A DNA stretch of 64,000 bases from contig NZ_JAMHIW010000017.1 of NCBI RefSeq assembly GCF_023896955.1, positions 1 through 64,000 on the forward strand, in the 5' to 3' direction. This document shows, one piece after another, positions 38,985 to 47,660 of the stretch; position 1 is the first letter of the stretch, and each line of letters starts with the position of its first letter. The notes under the pieces are model-generated. The model saw nothing but the letters and a program-made list of their open reading frames with translations, made no database searches and was not told the origin of the DNA. This stretch comes from Micromonospora sp. RHAY321. GTDB taxonomy: Bacteria > Actinomycetota > Actinomycetes > Mycobacteriales > Micromonosporaceae. The translations under genes and the position numbers were made by a program.

Positions 38985-39830
38985 TTAGGCAAGGGCGGCA
39001 CGGACGGTGGTCGTGATGTAGGTGGGGCGCTGGTAGAGGTCACGGTCGGTGAAGTAGCGCATGCGCCAGCCATTCGCGTCGAGCCAGTTGACGCGTTCCC
39101 GGTCGCGCCGAAGGCGGTCACGGTCCAAGTGGGACGATCCGTCGTACTCGATGCCGACCCGGCGCTCGCGATAGCCCAGGTCGAGCCGATAGAGAGGGAT
39201 ACCGTGGCGGTCGTACACCCATATTTGTGGTTCCGGCGCCGGCAGCCGTCCGTCTATCAGCACCAGTCGGAGCTGGCTTTCCTGCCGGCACTCCGCGCGC
39301 CCGTCGGCCAACGGCACAAGCTCGCGTACCTGCCGGACGCCGCGTAGCGCGCGGTGGATCGACACCTCCTCCAGGAGGGCCTCCTGCGTCACCGAACGCG
39401 TCCGCAGCGCCGCGTCGAGCACCGGCAGCGCATCCATCCGCCGGACGGTGCGGGCCAGATCCACCGCACAGCGGGCAGCCGGGACGCAGGGAACGCCACC
39501 GACGAAGACCGGGAGTACGGGAAGGATCGAGTGGTGTACGACCACCCCGGGAAGCCGGGGCTTCGGTATCGAGGCGGGCAACTGGATGTGGATCACGTCC
39601 TCACGTAGCACGCCGAAGCCGTGCCGACGCGCAGCGCTCTGCCTGGTCAGCATGGCCTCACCGGGCAGGCGAAGCAGCAGGGCTAGTAGCTCGTCCCCGT
39701 CACCACACGGCTGGTCGGCATAAACACCACGGCACACCCGCACCAATTCCTCGTGAGCGAGTCGGGTACGAATCCGCCGCACCGTCAGGGCACGCATCAG
39801 CGCATCCGTGCGCCACATCCGGGTAGCCAT
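38985..39830 (-). CDS. AbiEi-antitoxin-like / DUF559-type protein
   Basis: About 281 aa. The N-terminus (LMRALTVRRIRTRLAHEELVRVCRGVY) resembles the winged-helix segment of AbiEi-type antitoxin proteins. The C-terminal part (LDLGYRERRVGIEYDGSSHLDRDRLRRD, then WRMRYFTDRDLYQRP) resembles the DUF559/Vsr-like endonuclease fold with a conserved Asp and EYDG core. Such fusions are widespread in actinobacteria without known partner toxin; none is adjacent here. I chose ATG 39830; the frame extends to a TTG at 39872. It sits between two palindromic repeats. Confidence 0.75.
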   Translation of the reverse strand: MATRMWRTDALMRALTVRRIRTRLAHEELVRVCRGVYADQPCGDGDELLALLLRLPGEAMLTRQSAARRHGFGVLREDVIHIQLPASIPKPRLPGVVVHHSILPVLPVFVGGVPCVPAARCAVDLARTVRRMDALPVLDAALRTRSVTQEALLEEVSIHRALRGVRQVRELVPLADGRAECRQESQLRLVLIDGRLPAPEPQIWVYDRHGIPLYRLDLGYRERRVGIEYDGSSHLDRDRLRRDRERVNWLDANGWRMRYFTDRDLYQRPTYITTTVRAALA

Positions 39831-39951
39831 CCCGCAAGTCTGAAGACTCCCGCCGCACCCCAGAACCTCCAAACAACCCCCCTGTGGACAACCTCCCCCC
39901 TGTGAACAACCCCCACGACCCGCCCGTATCTGCTAACCCCCTCCCCCACCC

Positions 39952-40025
39952 CGCGATCTTGCACTTACTGCCGCCATATTGACCGAAATGCCCCGAATGC
40001 CGAGGCACAAACTGCAAGATCGACG
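39952..40025. repeat. Palindromic intergenic repeat, family 1, copy 2
   Basis: CGCGATCTTGCACTT (39952-39966) and AAACTGCAAGATCGACG (40009-40025) form imperfect inverted arms around a 42-bp centre. The left arm is nearly identical to that of copy 1, while the centre differs. It separates two minus-strand genes. Confidence 0.7.
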
Positions 40026-40058
40026 GTGCGAGCGAGCGGGGCGCGGCACGGCGCAGGA

Positions 40059-40823
40059 TCAGTCGCAGCCGTAGCCGTCGTTGTCGCGGTCCAGGTCGTA
40101 GATGTCGTCGCCGGTGACCTTGACGACCCCGCTGACGTAGGCCGGGCCGTTGCCGCTGCCGCCGGCGCAGTCGACGTCGCTGGCGACCGGTACGCAGGGG
40201 CTGTAGTTCGGGTCGCACTTCGCCTGCGGTTTCTTGGTGCCGACCGCGACGACCTCGGTGACCGGCTGTTTCGTCACCACGGACTTGACCAGGGTCTTGC
40301 TCGTCTGCACCCCGTTGGTGGTGGTCACCTGGTAGGTCAGCGTCTTCACGCCGTCCACGCCACTTGTCCGGACCACTCGCTTGCCCTCGGCCAGCGACGA
40401 GTCCTTGACGGCGCGTACACCGTGTCGGACGACGGCCCGCTCCGTCACGGTCGTCACCCGTACGACCGGCGAGGGCGCGGCACTGGACGGGGTCGGAGAC
40501 GCGGGGGCTGAGGTGGTCGACGCCACCGAGGGTGCGGCGACTGGCGACACGGCTTCCTCCGTCGGCTCGGCGGGTGCCGCCAGGATGGGTTGCTGCGCCT
40601 GCTCGGCCGCCGTGCCGGTCCGGGTCGGCTCCGGCTCGCCCACCATCGCGCCGACGATGGCGCTACCGGCGCAGCAGAGCAGCAGGAAGGACAGGGCGAC
40701 GGAACCGAGGATCACGGCGGCGCGACGGCCCGGGCTGGCCCGACGGAACCAGTTCGGGGCCGCGGGCGGCTGGGGCTTCGGACCGTACGAAGGCGGGCGC
40801 CCGGGACCGGGCGGTGGTTGCAT
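40059..40823 (-). CDS. G5-domain and excalibur calcium-binding membrane protein
   Basis: A 254-aa surface protein. A Pro-rich cytoplasmic N-terminus is followed by one membrane helix (AAVILGSVALSFLLLCCAGS), a Thr/Pro/Ala stalk, a G5 domain (about 125-200, VTERAVVRHGVRAVKDSSL and GVKTLTYQVTTTNGVQ) and a C-terminal excalibur motif ending DLDRDNDGYGCD. G5 domains bind wall sugars and excalibur motifs resemble calcium loops, so a wall-associated role is likely. I chose ATG 40823 (MQPPPGPG) over the TTG at 40862. Confidence 0.88.
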   Translation of the reverse strand: MQPPPGPGRPPSYGPKPQPPAAPNWFRRASPGRRAAVILGSVALSFLLLCCAGSAIVGAMVGEPEPTRTGTAAEQAQQPILAAPAEPTEEAVSPVAAPSVASTTSAPASPTPSSAAPSPVVRVTTVTERAVVRHGVRAVKDSSLAEGKRVVRTSGVDGVKTLTYQVTTTNGVQTSKTLVKSVVTKQPVTEVVAVGTKKPQAKCDPNYSPCVPVASDVDCAGGSGNGPAYVSGVVKVTGDDIYDLDRDNDGYGCD

Positions 40824-41122
40824 CGTCACGGCGATGAGTGTCGTCGTAAACACGGCGTGCAATATCCACCGTCGCGCCTGTCACCTGCGCCATTCGCTCC
40901 GGGCGAGATGATCGGTGGGCAGGCATCTCGCGACCGACCGTGCCGGACCAGCGCCGAGTCGACAGCTTCGGCGACCCCTCGGTCCGGTCGGGCAGGACCG
41001 ATCGCTTGGCCCCAGGTACGGATCAAAGCCGCAATACCGGCGTGACACCTGATCCTGGGGGAGGTGTGCCGGGAGTTGCCAGGCATCTCCGCCGACGTGT
41101 CGGGTTGCCGTCAACACCTCGG

Positions 41123-42136
41123 TCAGCGGGCGTCCAGGAGTGGCTGGTGAGGGTTCCATGGTGGACCGCCCGCGGCATCGCGGCGGCGACGGGCGATGGC
41201 CGAGAGCGCCTCCAGGACCACCCGGTTCCCCAGGTACGCGGTGATGTCGGCGTGGTCGTACGGCGGGGCGACCTCGACGACGTCCACCCCCACCACGGGC
41301 AACTCGTAGCAGACTCGACGGACCGCGTCGAGCAGTTGCCGCGAGGTCAGGCCGCCTGGCTCCGGAGTGCCGGTGCCGGGTGCCATTCCGGGGTCGACCA
41401 CGTCCACGTCGACGGAGAGGAACACCCCCTCGCACTCATCGACCGCGATGGCGAACGCCTCGGTGAGGCACGTGTCGAGCCCTCGGGCGACCAGCTCGGT
41501 CATCTCGTAGGACCGCATCCGCTGCTCGGCCATCCACGACAGGATGTCCGGGCCCGGCCAGTAGCCACGCAACCCGATCTGGAGGAACCGGTCGCCGCGT
41601 ACCGCGCCGGACTCGATGAGCCGGCGCATCGGCTGGCCGTGCCCGTGCAGCGAGCCGAACTCGATCTCGCCGGTGTCGGCGTGCGCGTCGAAGTGCACCA
41701 GCGACACCCGGCCGTGCCCGTGCTGCCGGGCCACGCCGGTCGCGTCCGGCAGCGCGATGGAGTGGTCGCCGCCGAGCACCACCGGTATGGCGCCCGCGGA
41801 CGACGCGGCGTACACCGCGGCCTCCAGGGCGGCCAGGGAGTGTTCGATGTCGCCGGAGAACATCTCGACGTCGCCGGCGTCGTACACCCGCAGGTCGCGG
41901 AGCGCGTCGACGCGCAGCGCGAGCGACGGGCGGGAGCCGTCGTGGGCCAGGTAGCACGCCTGGCGGATCGCCGACGGCCCGAACCGGGTGCCGGGCCGGT
42001 GGGAGGTGCCGCCGTCGAAGGGCGCCCCGATGATCACGACGTCCGCGTCGGTGTACGACGCCGGGTCGTCGAGGGCGCACCGGTCCACACCGAGGAAGGT
42101 GACGTCCGGCCCGTACATGGCTCCGTATCGGCTCAT
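41123..42136 (-). CDS. speB: Agmatinase/ureohydrolase family enzyme
   Basis: A 337-aa arginase-superfamily enzyme. All manganese motifs are present: GGDHSI, FDAHAD and SVDVDVVDPGMAP. The size and APGTGTPEPGG match agmatinase-type proteins. It may convert agmatine to putrescine and urea, but guanidinobutyrase or related activity cannot be excluded. ATG 42136 overlaps the previous gene by 4 bp. It is the last gene of the seven-gene polyamine operon. Confidence 0.9.
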   Translation of the reverse strand: MSRYGAMYGPDVTFLGVDRCALDDPASYTDADVVIIGAPFDGGTSHRPGTRFGPSAIRQACYLAHDGSRPSLALRVDALRDLRVYDAGDVEMFSGDIEHSLAALEAAVYAASSAGAIPVVLGGDHSIALPDATGVARQHGHGRVSLVHFDAHADTGEIEFGSLHGHGQPMRRLIESGAVRGDRFLQIGLRGYWPGPDILSWMAEQRMRSYEMTELVARGLDTCLTEAFAIAVDECEGVFLSVDVDVVDPGMAPGTGTPEPGGLTSRQLLDAVRRVCYELPVVGVDVVEVAPPYDHADITAYLGNRVVLEALSAIARRRRDAAGGPPWNPHQPLLDAR

Positions 42137-43335
42137 CGCTCCTCCATCCCCCACGGCGAACCGTAGGCGGCCAGCAGGTCGAGGAACGGCACCGGAGGTA
42201 GTGCCTCCGGGCCGAGCACCCCGACGCCGGACCAGGCGCCGCTGGCCAGCAGTTCCAGCGCCACCACCGGGTTCACCGCCGTCTGCCAGACCACCGCCTG
42301 GTGGCCGTACTCCCGCATGGACCACTCGTTGTCGACCACGTGGTACAGGTACACCTCCCGGGGCTGCCCGTCGAGGCCCAGTCCACGCACCCAGGTGCCG
42401 GCGCAGGTCTTGCCGCGCATCCGGTCGCCGAGGGTGGCCGGGTCGGGCAGGCAGGCCGCGACCACGTCGCGAGGGGACACCTCCACGCCGCGCACCCGGA
42501 CCGGCGAGACAGCGTCCAGGCCGAGCTTGTGCAGCGTCCGGAGCACGTCGATGAACTCGTCGCCGAGGCCGTACTTGAAGGTGACACGGCGGGCCTTGAC
42601 CCAGCGCGGGATGAGCAGCACCTCCTCGTGCTCGACGTTGACGCACTCGACCGGCCCGATCCCCTCCGGGAAGTGGAAGACCTCCGGCTCACTGAACGGC
42701 TCGGTGGTGTACCAGCCCCGGTCCCTCTCCCAGACCACCGGCGGGTTGAGGCACTCCTCGATCGTGGTCCAGATGGAGAACGACGGCGCGAAGTCGTAGC
42801 CGTCGACGGTGAGGTTCGCGCCGTCCCGCACGCCGATCTCGTCGATCTCGCTGAACAGCTCGTCGGCGGCGTAACGGGCGAACACGTCGGACAGGCCCGG
42901 CTCGACGCCCATGCCGCACAGCGCCAGCCGTCCCGACCCGGACCACGCGTCGGAGCGGGCGAACTGTTCGTCACCGAGCAGCACGCCGGTCTCGGCGTAC
43001 GGGCGGGACGGGTGCGGGTGCGACAGCGACATCGCCATGTCGAGGTAGTCGGCACCGGCCTCGAACGCGCCGTCGAAGATCGGCATGACGAAGCGCGGGT
43101 CGACGGCGTTGAGCACGTGGGTGATCCGGTGCTCCCGGCACAGCGCGGCGACCGCGTCGGCCGAGGAGGCGTCCACCCGGGCGGTGACGAAGCGGTCACC
43201 CCGCCCGGCGACCGCCCGCTCGGCGCGGCCCAGGTCGTGGTCAGCGACCACCATGGTGTCGAAGAAGGACCGTCGGGCGGCGATGGCTACGGCGGCGGAG
43301 CCGACGCCACCGGCGCCGACGAGCAGGACACGCAT
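42133..43335 (-). CDS. Saccharopine dehydrogenase-family oxidoreductase
   Basis: A 400-aa protein with an N-terminal Rossmann fold (VLLVGAGGVGSAAVAIAA) and the saccharopine dehydrogenase-like catalytic domain (CGMGVEPGLSDVFARYAADEL). Members include saccharopine reductase and carboxy(nor)spermidine dehydrogenase. In an operon with polyamine transport, amine oxidase and agmatinase genes, a substrate made by condensing an aldehyde with an amine is plausible but unproven. It overlaps both neighbours by 1-4 bp. Confidence 0.85.
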   Translation of the reverse strand: MRVLLVGAGGVGSAAVAIAARRSFFDTMVVADHDLGRAERAVAGRGDRFVTARVDASSADAVAALCREHRITHVLNAVDPRFVMPIFDGAFEAGADYLDMAMSLSHPHPSRPYAETGVLLGDEQFARSDAWSGSGRLALCGMGVEPGLSDVFARYAADELFSEIDEIGVRDGANLTVDGYDFAPSFSIWTTIEECLNPPVVWERDRGWYTTEPFSEPEVFHFPEGIGPVECVNVEHEEVLLIPRWVKARRVTFKYGLGDEFIDVLRTLHKLGLDAVSPVRVRGVEVSPRDVVAACLPDPATLGDRMRGKTCAGTWVRGLGLDGQPREVYLYHVVDNEWSMREYGHQAVVWQTAVNPVVALELLASGAWSGVGVLGPEALPPVPFLDLLAAYGSPWGMEER

Positions 43336-44756
43336 CAGGAATCAAACCCCAAACCGAGACGATCGAGAGTACGGAGCCAGAGGTCGCGCCGGCCCTCGCG
43401 CGCGTCGGCGCGGGCCAGAGACCAGCGGGTGAGATTGATGCCGATCGCGCGGACGGGTTCCGGCGGGAACGGCAGTGGCTTGCTGCGGACCAGGTCGAGC
43501 CGGGTCAGCGGGGTGTCCCCGCCGGCCAGCAGGTCGAGCAGCACCCGGGCGGAGAAGCGGGTGGCCCCCACGCCGAGGCCGGTGTAGCCGGCGGCGTACG
43601 CCAGTCGGCCGCCGTACGCGGTGCCGAAGAACGGGCAGAACCGGGTGCAGGTGTCGATGACGCCACCCCAGCGGTGGCTGAAACGCACGTCGGCGAGCTG
43701 CGGGAAGGTGGTGAAGAAGTGGGCGGCGAGGGTGGCGAAGGTGGCCGCGTTCTGCTCCAGCTCGGGCGCGACCCGGTTGCCGTAGTGGTAGACCGCGTCG
43801 TAGCCGCCGAAGAGGATCCGCCCGTCGGCGGTGATCCGGTAGTAGTGGAACTGGTTGCCGGTGTCGGCCAGCCCCTGCCGGTTGCGCCAGCCGATCGCGT
43901 CCCGTTGCTCCGGGGTGAGCGGTTCGGTCATCAGCACGTGGTCGTAGACCGGCACCACGTACGCCCTCAGTCGGCGCAGCAGTGGCGGGAAGGCGTTGGT
44001 CGCCAGCACCACCCGTGGCGCCCGCACCGACCCGGGGGCGGCGTCCGGCCCGCCGGCCGTCCGCGCGAGCAACGCGGCGCCGTCGGCGCGCAGCCCGGTG
44101 ACCCGGGTGTGCTCGTGCATCCGTACGCCGAGGTCGAGGCAGGCGCGGCGCAGCCCCCACGCGAGCTTCGCCGGGTCCAGCATGGCCACCCGGTCGGCGT
44201 CGAACATTCCGCCCAGGTACGTCGGTGAGTTGACCTCGCCCCGCACCTCGTCGCGGTCGAGCAGCCGCACGTGGTGGCCGTACCGGCGGGCCAGTTCCGC
44301 GTCGGCCGCGAGCCCGGCCAGCTGGTACGGCTCGACGGCGACGGCGAGTTCGCCGGTGCGTTCGAAGTCGCAGTCGATGCCGAATGCGGCGACCGTGGCG
44401 GTGATGGCGTCCAGGTTCTCCCGGCCGAGGCGTTCCAGCTCAGCGACCTCGCCGGGGAAGCGGTCGACGCCGTTGGCCAGGCCGTGGGTGAGCGAGGCGG
44501 CGCAGAACCCACCGTTGCGCCCCGACGCCGCCCAGCCACAGGTGCCCGCGTCGACGAGCAGCACGTCCCGCTCGGGGTCGGCCTGCTTGGCCAGCAGGGC
44601 GGCCCAGAGCCCGCCGTACCCGCCGCCGATCACCAGCAGGTCGGCGTGCTGCGGGCCGGCGAGTGGCGGCAACGGGTCGGGGCGGTCCGGACGGTCGAGC
44701 CAGTACGGCACGGGCGCCGCGTCGGCCAGCGCCCGGCCGGTATGCGGAAGGGTCAT
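43335..44756 (-). CDS. FAD-dependent amine oxidase (PuuB/DadA-like)
   Basis: A 473-aa DAO-family flavoprotein. The FAD motif LLVIGGGYGGLWAALLA sits at about residue 40, ASGRNGGFC is the covalent/flavin-proximal segment typical of gamma-glutamylputrescine oxidases, and the C-terminal FAD-binding AAGYTGLGVGATRFSAR closes the fold. It probably oxidises a polyamine or derivative to an aldehyde with H2O2. ATG 44756 overlaps the permease stop by 4 bp. A paralogue is at 52378. Confidence 0.88.
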   Translation of the reverse strand: MTLPHTGRALADAAPVPYWLDRPDRPDPLPPLAGPQHADLLVIGGGYGGLWAALLAKQADPERDVLLVDAGTCGWAASGRNGGFCAASLTHGLANGVDRFPGEVAELERLGRENLDAITATVAAFGIDCDFERTGELAVAVEPYQLAGLAADAELARRYGHHVRLLDRDEVRGEVNSPTYLGGMFDADRVAMLDPAKLAWGLRRACLDLGVRMHEHTRVTGLRADGAALLARTAGGPDAAPGSVRAPRVVLATNAFPPLLRRLRAYVVPVYDHVLMTEPLTPEQRDAIGWRNRQGLADTGNQFHYYRITADGRILFGGYDAVYHYGNRVAPELEQNAATFATLAAHFFTTFPQLADVRFSHRWGGVIDTCTRFCPFFGTAYGGRLAYAAGYTGLGVGATRFSARVLLDLLAGGDTPLTRLDLVRSKPLPFPPEPVRAIGINLTRWSLARADAREGRRDLWLRTLDRLGLGFDS

Positions 44757-45595
44757 GACGGCCGACGCGCCGGGCTGCTCTGCACCGGGCCGGCCAGCAG
44801 GTTGGCGCGTCGGGCCCGCCGGCCGCGCAACGAGCTGAGCCCGACCAGCAGCAGCGCGATCGCGAACATCGCGGTGCCGATGACGTTGACCTGCGGTGGG
44901 ATGCCCCGCTGGGCAGCGCCCCAGACGTACATCGGGAACGTGACGGTGGTGCCGGCGTTGAAGTTCGTGATGATGAAGTCGTCGAAGCTCAGCGAGAAGG
45001 CGAGCAGCGCGGCGGCCACGATCCCGGGCAGCACCAGCGGCAGGGTGATCCGCCGGAACGTCTGCCACTCGCTGGCGTACAGGTCCATGGCGGCCTCCTC
45101 CAACCGCCGGTCCATCCCGGCGAGCCGCGCCTTCACGGTGACGACCACGAACGAGACGCAGAACATCACGTGCGCGATGACGATCGTCCAGAAGCCCAGC
45201 GGCACCCCGGCGGAGACGAAGAGCGCCAGCAGCGAGGTGCCCATCACCAGCTCCGGAGTGGCCATCGGCAGGAAGATCAGCACGTTGATGCCGGACCGGC
45301 CACGGAAACGGTGCCGGACCAGCGCGAACGCCATCAGGGTGCCGAGCACCGTGGCGACGACGGTGGCGATGAAACCGATCTGCACACTCCGGACGACCGC
45401 GTCGCACATGTCGGAGGTGGCGCACGGCTGGCGCCAGTTGTCCAGGGTGAACTCGTTGAAGTCGTACGACAGCCGGCTCGACGGGCGGTTGAACGACAGC
45501 CCCGCCACCACCAGGATCGGCAGCGCCAGGTAGCCGAGCACCAGCAGCGCCACGATCATCACCCAGCGGTCGGCCAGCCAGCGGGAAACCCTCAC
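44753..45595 (-). CDS. potC: Spermidine/putrescine ABC transporter permease (PotC type)
   Basis: A 280-aa inner-membrane permease with six hydrophobic helices and the EAA loop (LEEAAMDLYASEWQTFRRITLPLVLPGI) that docks on the ATPase. It has the length and motif order of PotC. It starts at GTG 45593-45595 overlapping the potB stop by 4 bp. It belongs to the potD-A-B-C group in which the gene order matches many actinobacterial polyamine transporters. Confidence 0.92.
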   Translation of the reverse strand: MRVSRWLADRWVMIVALLVLGYLALPILVVAGLSFNRPSSRLSYDFNEFTLDNWRQPCATSDMCDAVVRSVQIGFIATVVATVLGTLMAFALVRHRFRGRSGINVLIFLPMATPELVMGTSLLALFVSAGVPLGFWTIVIAHVMFCVSFVVVTVKARLAGMDRRLEEAAMDLYASEWQTFRRITLPLVLPGIVAAALLAFSLSFDDFIITNFNAGTTVTFPMYVWGAAQRGIPPQVNVIGTAMFAIALLLVGLSSLRGRRARRANLLAGPVQSSPARRPS

Positions 45596-46506
45596 AGCAC
45601 CTCCTCCGTGCCGGCCCTGCGCAGGTAGCCGAAGACCACCGCGAGGATCGCCGCCATCAGCAGGAACGACAGCGCGGCGCCCTGCGGGTAGTCCAGCCGG
45701 ACCAGGAACGCCGAGTCGATGACGTTGCCGATCATGTACTCGTTCGGCGTGCCGAGCAGCTCGGCGTTGATGTAGTCGCCGCTGGCCGGAATGAAGAACA
45801 GCAGCGTGCCGGCGATCAGGCCGGGCATGGACAGCGGCAGGGTCACCCGACGGAACGCCTCAACCGGGCTGGCGTACAGGTCACTGGCCGCCTCCAGCAG
45901 CCGGTAGTCCAGCCGTTCCAGGCTCGCGTACAGCGGCAGCACCAGGAACGGCAGGAAGTTGTACGTCAGGCCCAGCACCACCGCGAACGGGGTGGCCAGC
46001 AGCCGACCGTCCGGGGCGAGCAGGTGCACGTCACGCAGCAGACCGACGAGCGCGCCGTTGTCCGACAGGATGGTCTTCCAGGCCAGTGTGCGCACCAGGA
46101 AACTGGTGAACATCGGCGCGACCACGCAGACCAGCAGCAGGTTCTTCCACCGGCCGGCCTTCTGCGCGATCGCGTACGCCAGCGGGTAGCCCAGCAGCAG
46201 CGCCAGCACCAGGGCCACCCCGGCATAGCCGAACGAGCGCAGGAACTGCGGCCAGTACGCCTGCAACACGTCCGGGTAGTTGCCGAACGCCCACGTCATC
46301 GCGTAGCCGGTGGAGAGCGAGCCGCTGGGGTCGTACAGGCTGGCCGAGGCGAGCTGCACCAGCGGCACGCCGAAGAAGACCAGCAGCCAGGCCGCGCCGG
46401 GCAGCAGCAGCAGGTACGGCAGCAGGCGGTACCGCCCGGACCGGGCTGCCGGCGGCTCGGGCGGCGGCTGCCCCGACCCGGTGGGCACCTGGGCCAGGAG
46501 GGTCAC
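45592..46506 (-). CDS. potB: Spermidine/putrescine ABC transporter permease (PotB type)
   Basis: A 304-aa permease, six membrane helices with EAA loop LLEAASDLYASPVEAFRRVTLPLSMPG. A Pro-rich 20-residue N-terminus precedes the first helix. It starts at GTG 46504-46506 overlapping the ATPase stop by 4 bp. With PotC it forms the membrane channel. Confidence 0.92.
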   Translation of the reverse strand: MTLLAQVPTGSGQPPPEPPAARSGRYRLLPYLLLLPGAAWLLVFFGVPLVQLASASLYDPSGSLSTGYAMTWAFGNYPDVLQAYWPQFLRSFGYAGVALVLALLLGYPLAYAIAQKAGRWKNLLLVCVVAPMFTSFLVRTLAWKTILSDNGALVGLLRDVHLLAPDGRLLATPFAVVLGLTYNFLPFLVLPLYASLERLDYRLLEAASDLYASPVEAFRRVTLPLSMPGLIAGTLLFFIPASGDYINAELLGTPNEYMIGNVIDSAFLVRLDYPQGAALSFLLMAAILAVVFGYLRRAGTEEVL

Positions 46507-47660
46507 GACGACGCACCCACCGGCTCGTCGAGCACCGGCGAGGTCCGATCGCTGTCGGCGACGTCCCGGGGCAGCAGGAACGCGTGCCGCGGATCCCAGT
46601 ACGCCACCGCCTCGCTGCCCACCGGCACCTGCGCCACCGCTCCGCTGTTGGCCGCGAAGACCGACAGTTCGGTGCCCCAGCCGGTGCGCAGCAGGTACTG
46701 CGTGCTGACTCCGACGTAGGAGGCGTCGGTGACAACCCCGGTGACGTGCTGGTGGCCGGCGGGCACCTGGTCGGCGGAGCCGACCAGATGCAGCTTCTCG
46801 GGGCGTACCCCCAGGTGGACCGCGCCCCGGTCGGCCCGGGCGCGGCCGGCGGGCACCGAGAAGCGCCCGCCGTGCGCCGTCACCGCGACCTCGCCCCCGG
46901 CGGTGCCGGCGGCCTCGCCGGCGAGCAGGTTGGACTGGCCGAGGAAGTTCGCCACGAACGCGGTGGCCGGGAACTCGTAGATGTCGGCCGGAGCGCCGAG
47001 CTGCTCGATCCGGCCGGCGTTCATCACCGCGACGGTGTCGGCCATGGTCATGGCCTCCTCCTGGTCGTGCGTGACGTGCACGAAGGTGATGCCCACCTCG
47101 GTCTGGATCCGCTTCAACTCGATCTGCATCTGCCGGCGCAGCTTCAAATCGAGCGCGCCCAGCGGCTCGTCGAGCAGCAGCACCTGCGGCCGGTTGATCA
47201 GCGCACGGGCCAGCGCGACCCGTTGCTGCTGGCCGCCGGAGAGCTGGGCGGGCCGGCGGTTGCCGTAGCCGTCGAGCTGCACCAGCGACAGCATCCGCAG
47301 GACCTCGTCGTCGACCGAGCGGATGCCACGCCGACGCAGGCCGAAGGCGACGTTCTCGAAGATGTTCAGGTGCGGGAAGAGCGCGTAGCTCTGGAAGACG
47401 GTGTTGACCGGGCGCTTGTACGGCCGCAGCCGGGCGATGTCCCGGTCGCCGAGCAGCACCTGGCCACTGGTCGGTTCCTCCAGGCCGGCGATCATCCGCA
47501 GCGTGGTGGTCTTGCCGCAGCCGGACGCGCCGAGCAGGGCGAAGAACGAGCCCTGCGGAACGGTCAGACTGAGGTCGTCGACCGCGGTGAAGATGCCGAA
47601 CCGCTTGGTGAGGTTGGCCAGGCGCAGGTCGCCGGCGGGTGTCTCGGCCATCCCCGTCAC
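46503..47660 (-). CDS. potA: Spermidine/putrescine ABC transporter ATPase (PotA type)
   Basis: A 385-aa ABC ATPase. Walker A GASGCGKTTTLRMIAG, signature LSGGQQQRVALARAL, Walker B VLLLDEPLGALDLKLR and switch His HVTHDQEEAMTMAD are intact. The C-terminal TOBE_2 domain occupies about residues 270-360. The GTG at 47660 overlaps the potD stop by 4 bp; an ATG at 47651 is an alternative. Confidence 0.95.
   Translation of the reverse strand: MTGMAETPAGDLRLANLTKRFGIFTAVDDLSLTVPQGSFFALLGASGCGKTTTLRMIAGLEEPTSGQVLLGDRDIARLRPYKRPVNTVFQSYALFPHLNIFENVAFGLRRRGIRSVDDEVLRMLSLVQLDGYGNRRPAQLSGGQQQRVALARALINRPQVLLLDEPLGALDLKLRRQMQIELKRIQTEVGITFVHVTHDQEEAMTMADTVAVMNAGRIEQLGAPADIYEFPATAFVANFLGQSNLLAGEAAGTAGGEVAVTAHGGRFSVPAGRARADRGAVHLGVRPEKLHLVGSADQVPAGHQHVTGVVTDASYVGVSTQYLLRTGWGTELSVFAANSGAVAQVPVGSEAVAYWDPRHAFLLPRDVADSDRTSPVLDEPVGASS

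Noticed and set aside
38896..40025. CRISPR-like array from repeated GATC arms
   Set aside because: Only two copies here, unequal spacing of about 1 kb, inverted rather than direct repeats and no cas gene.
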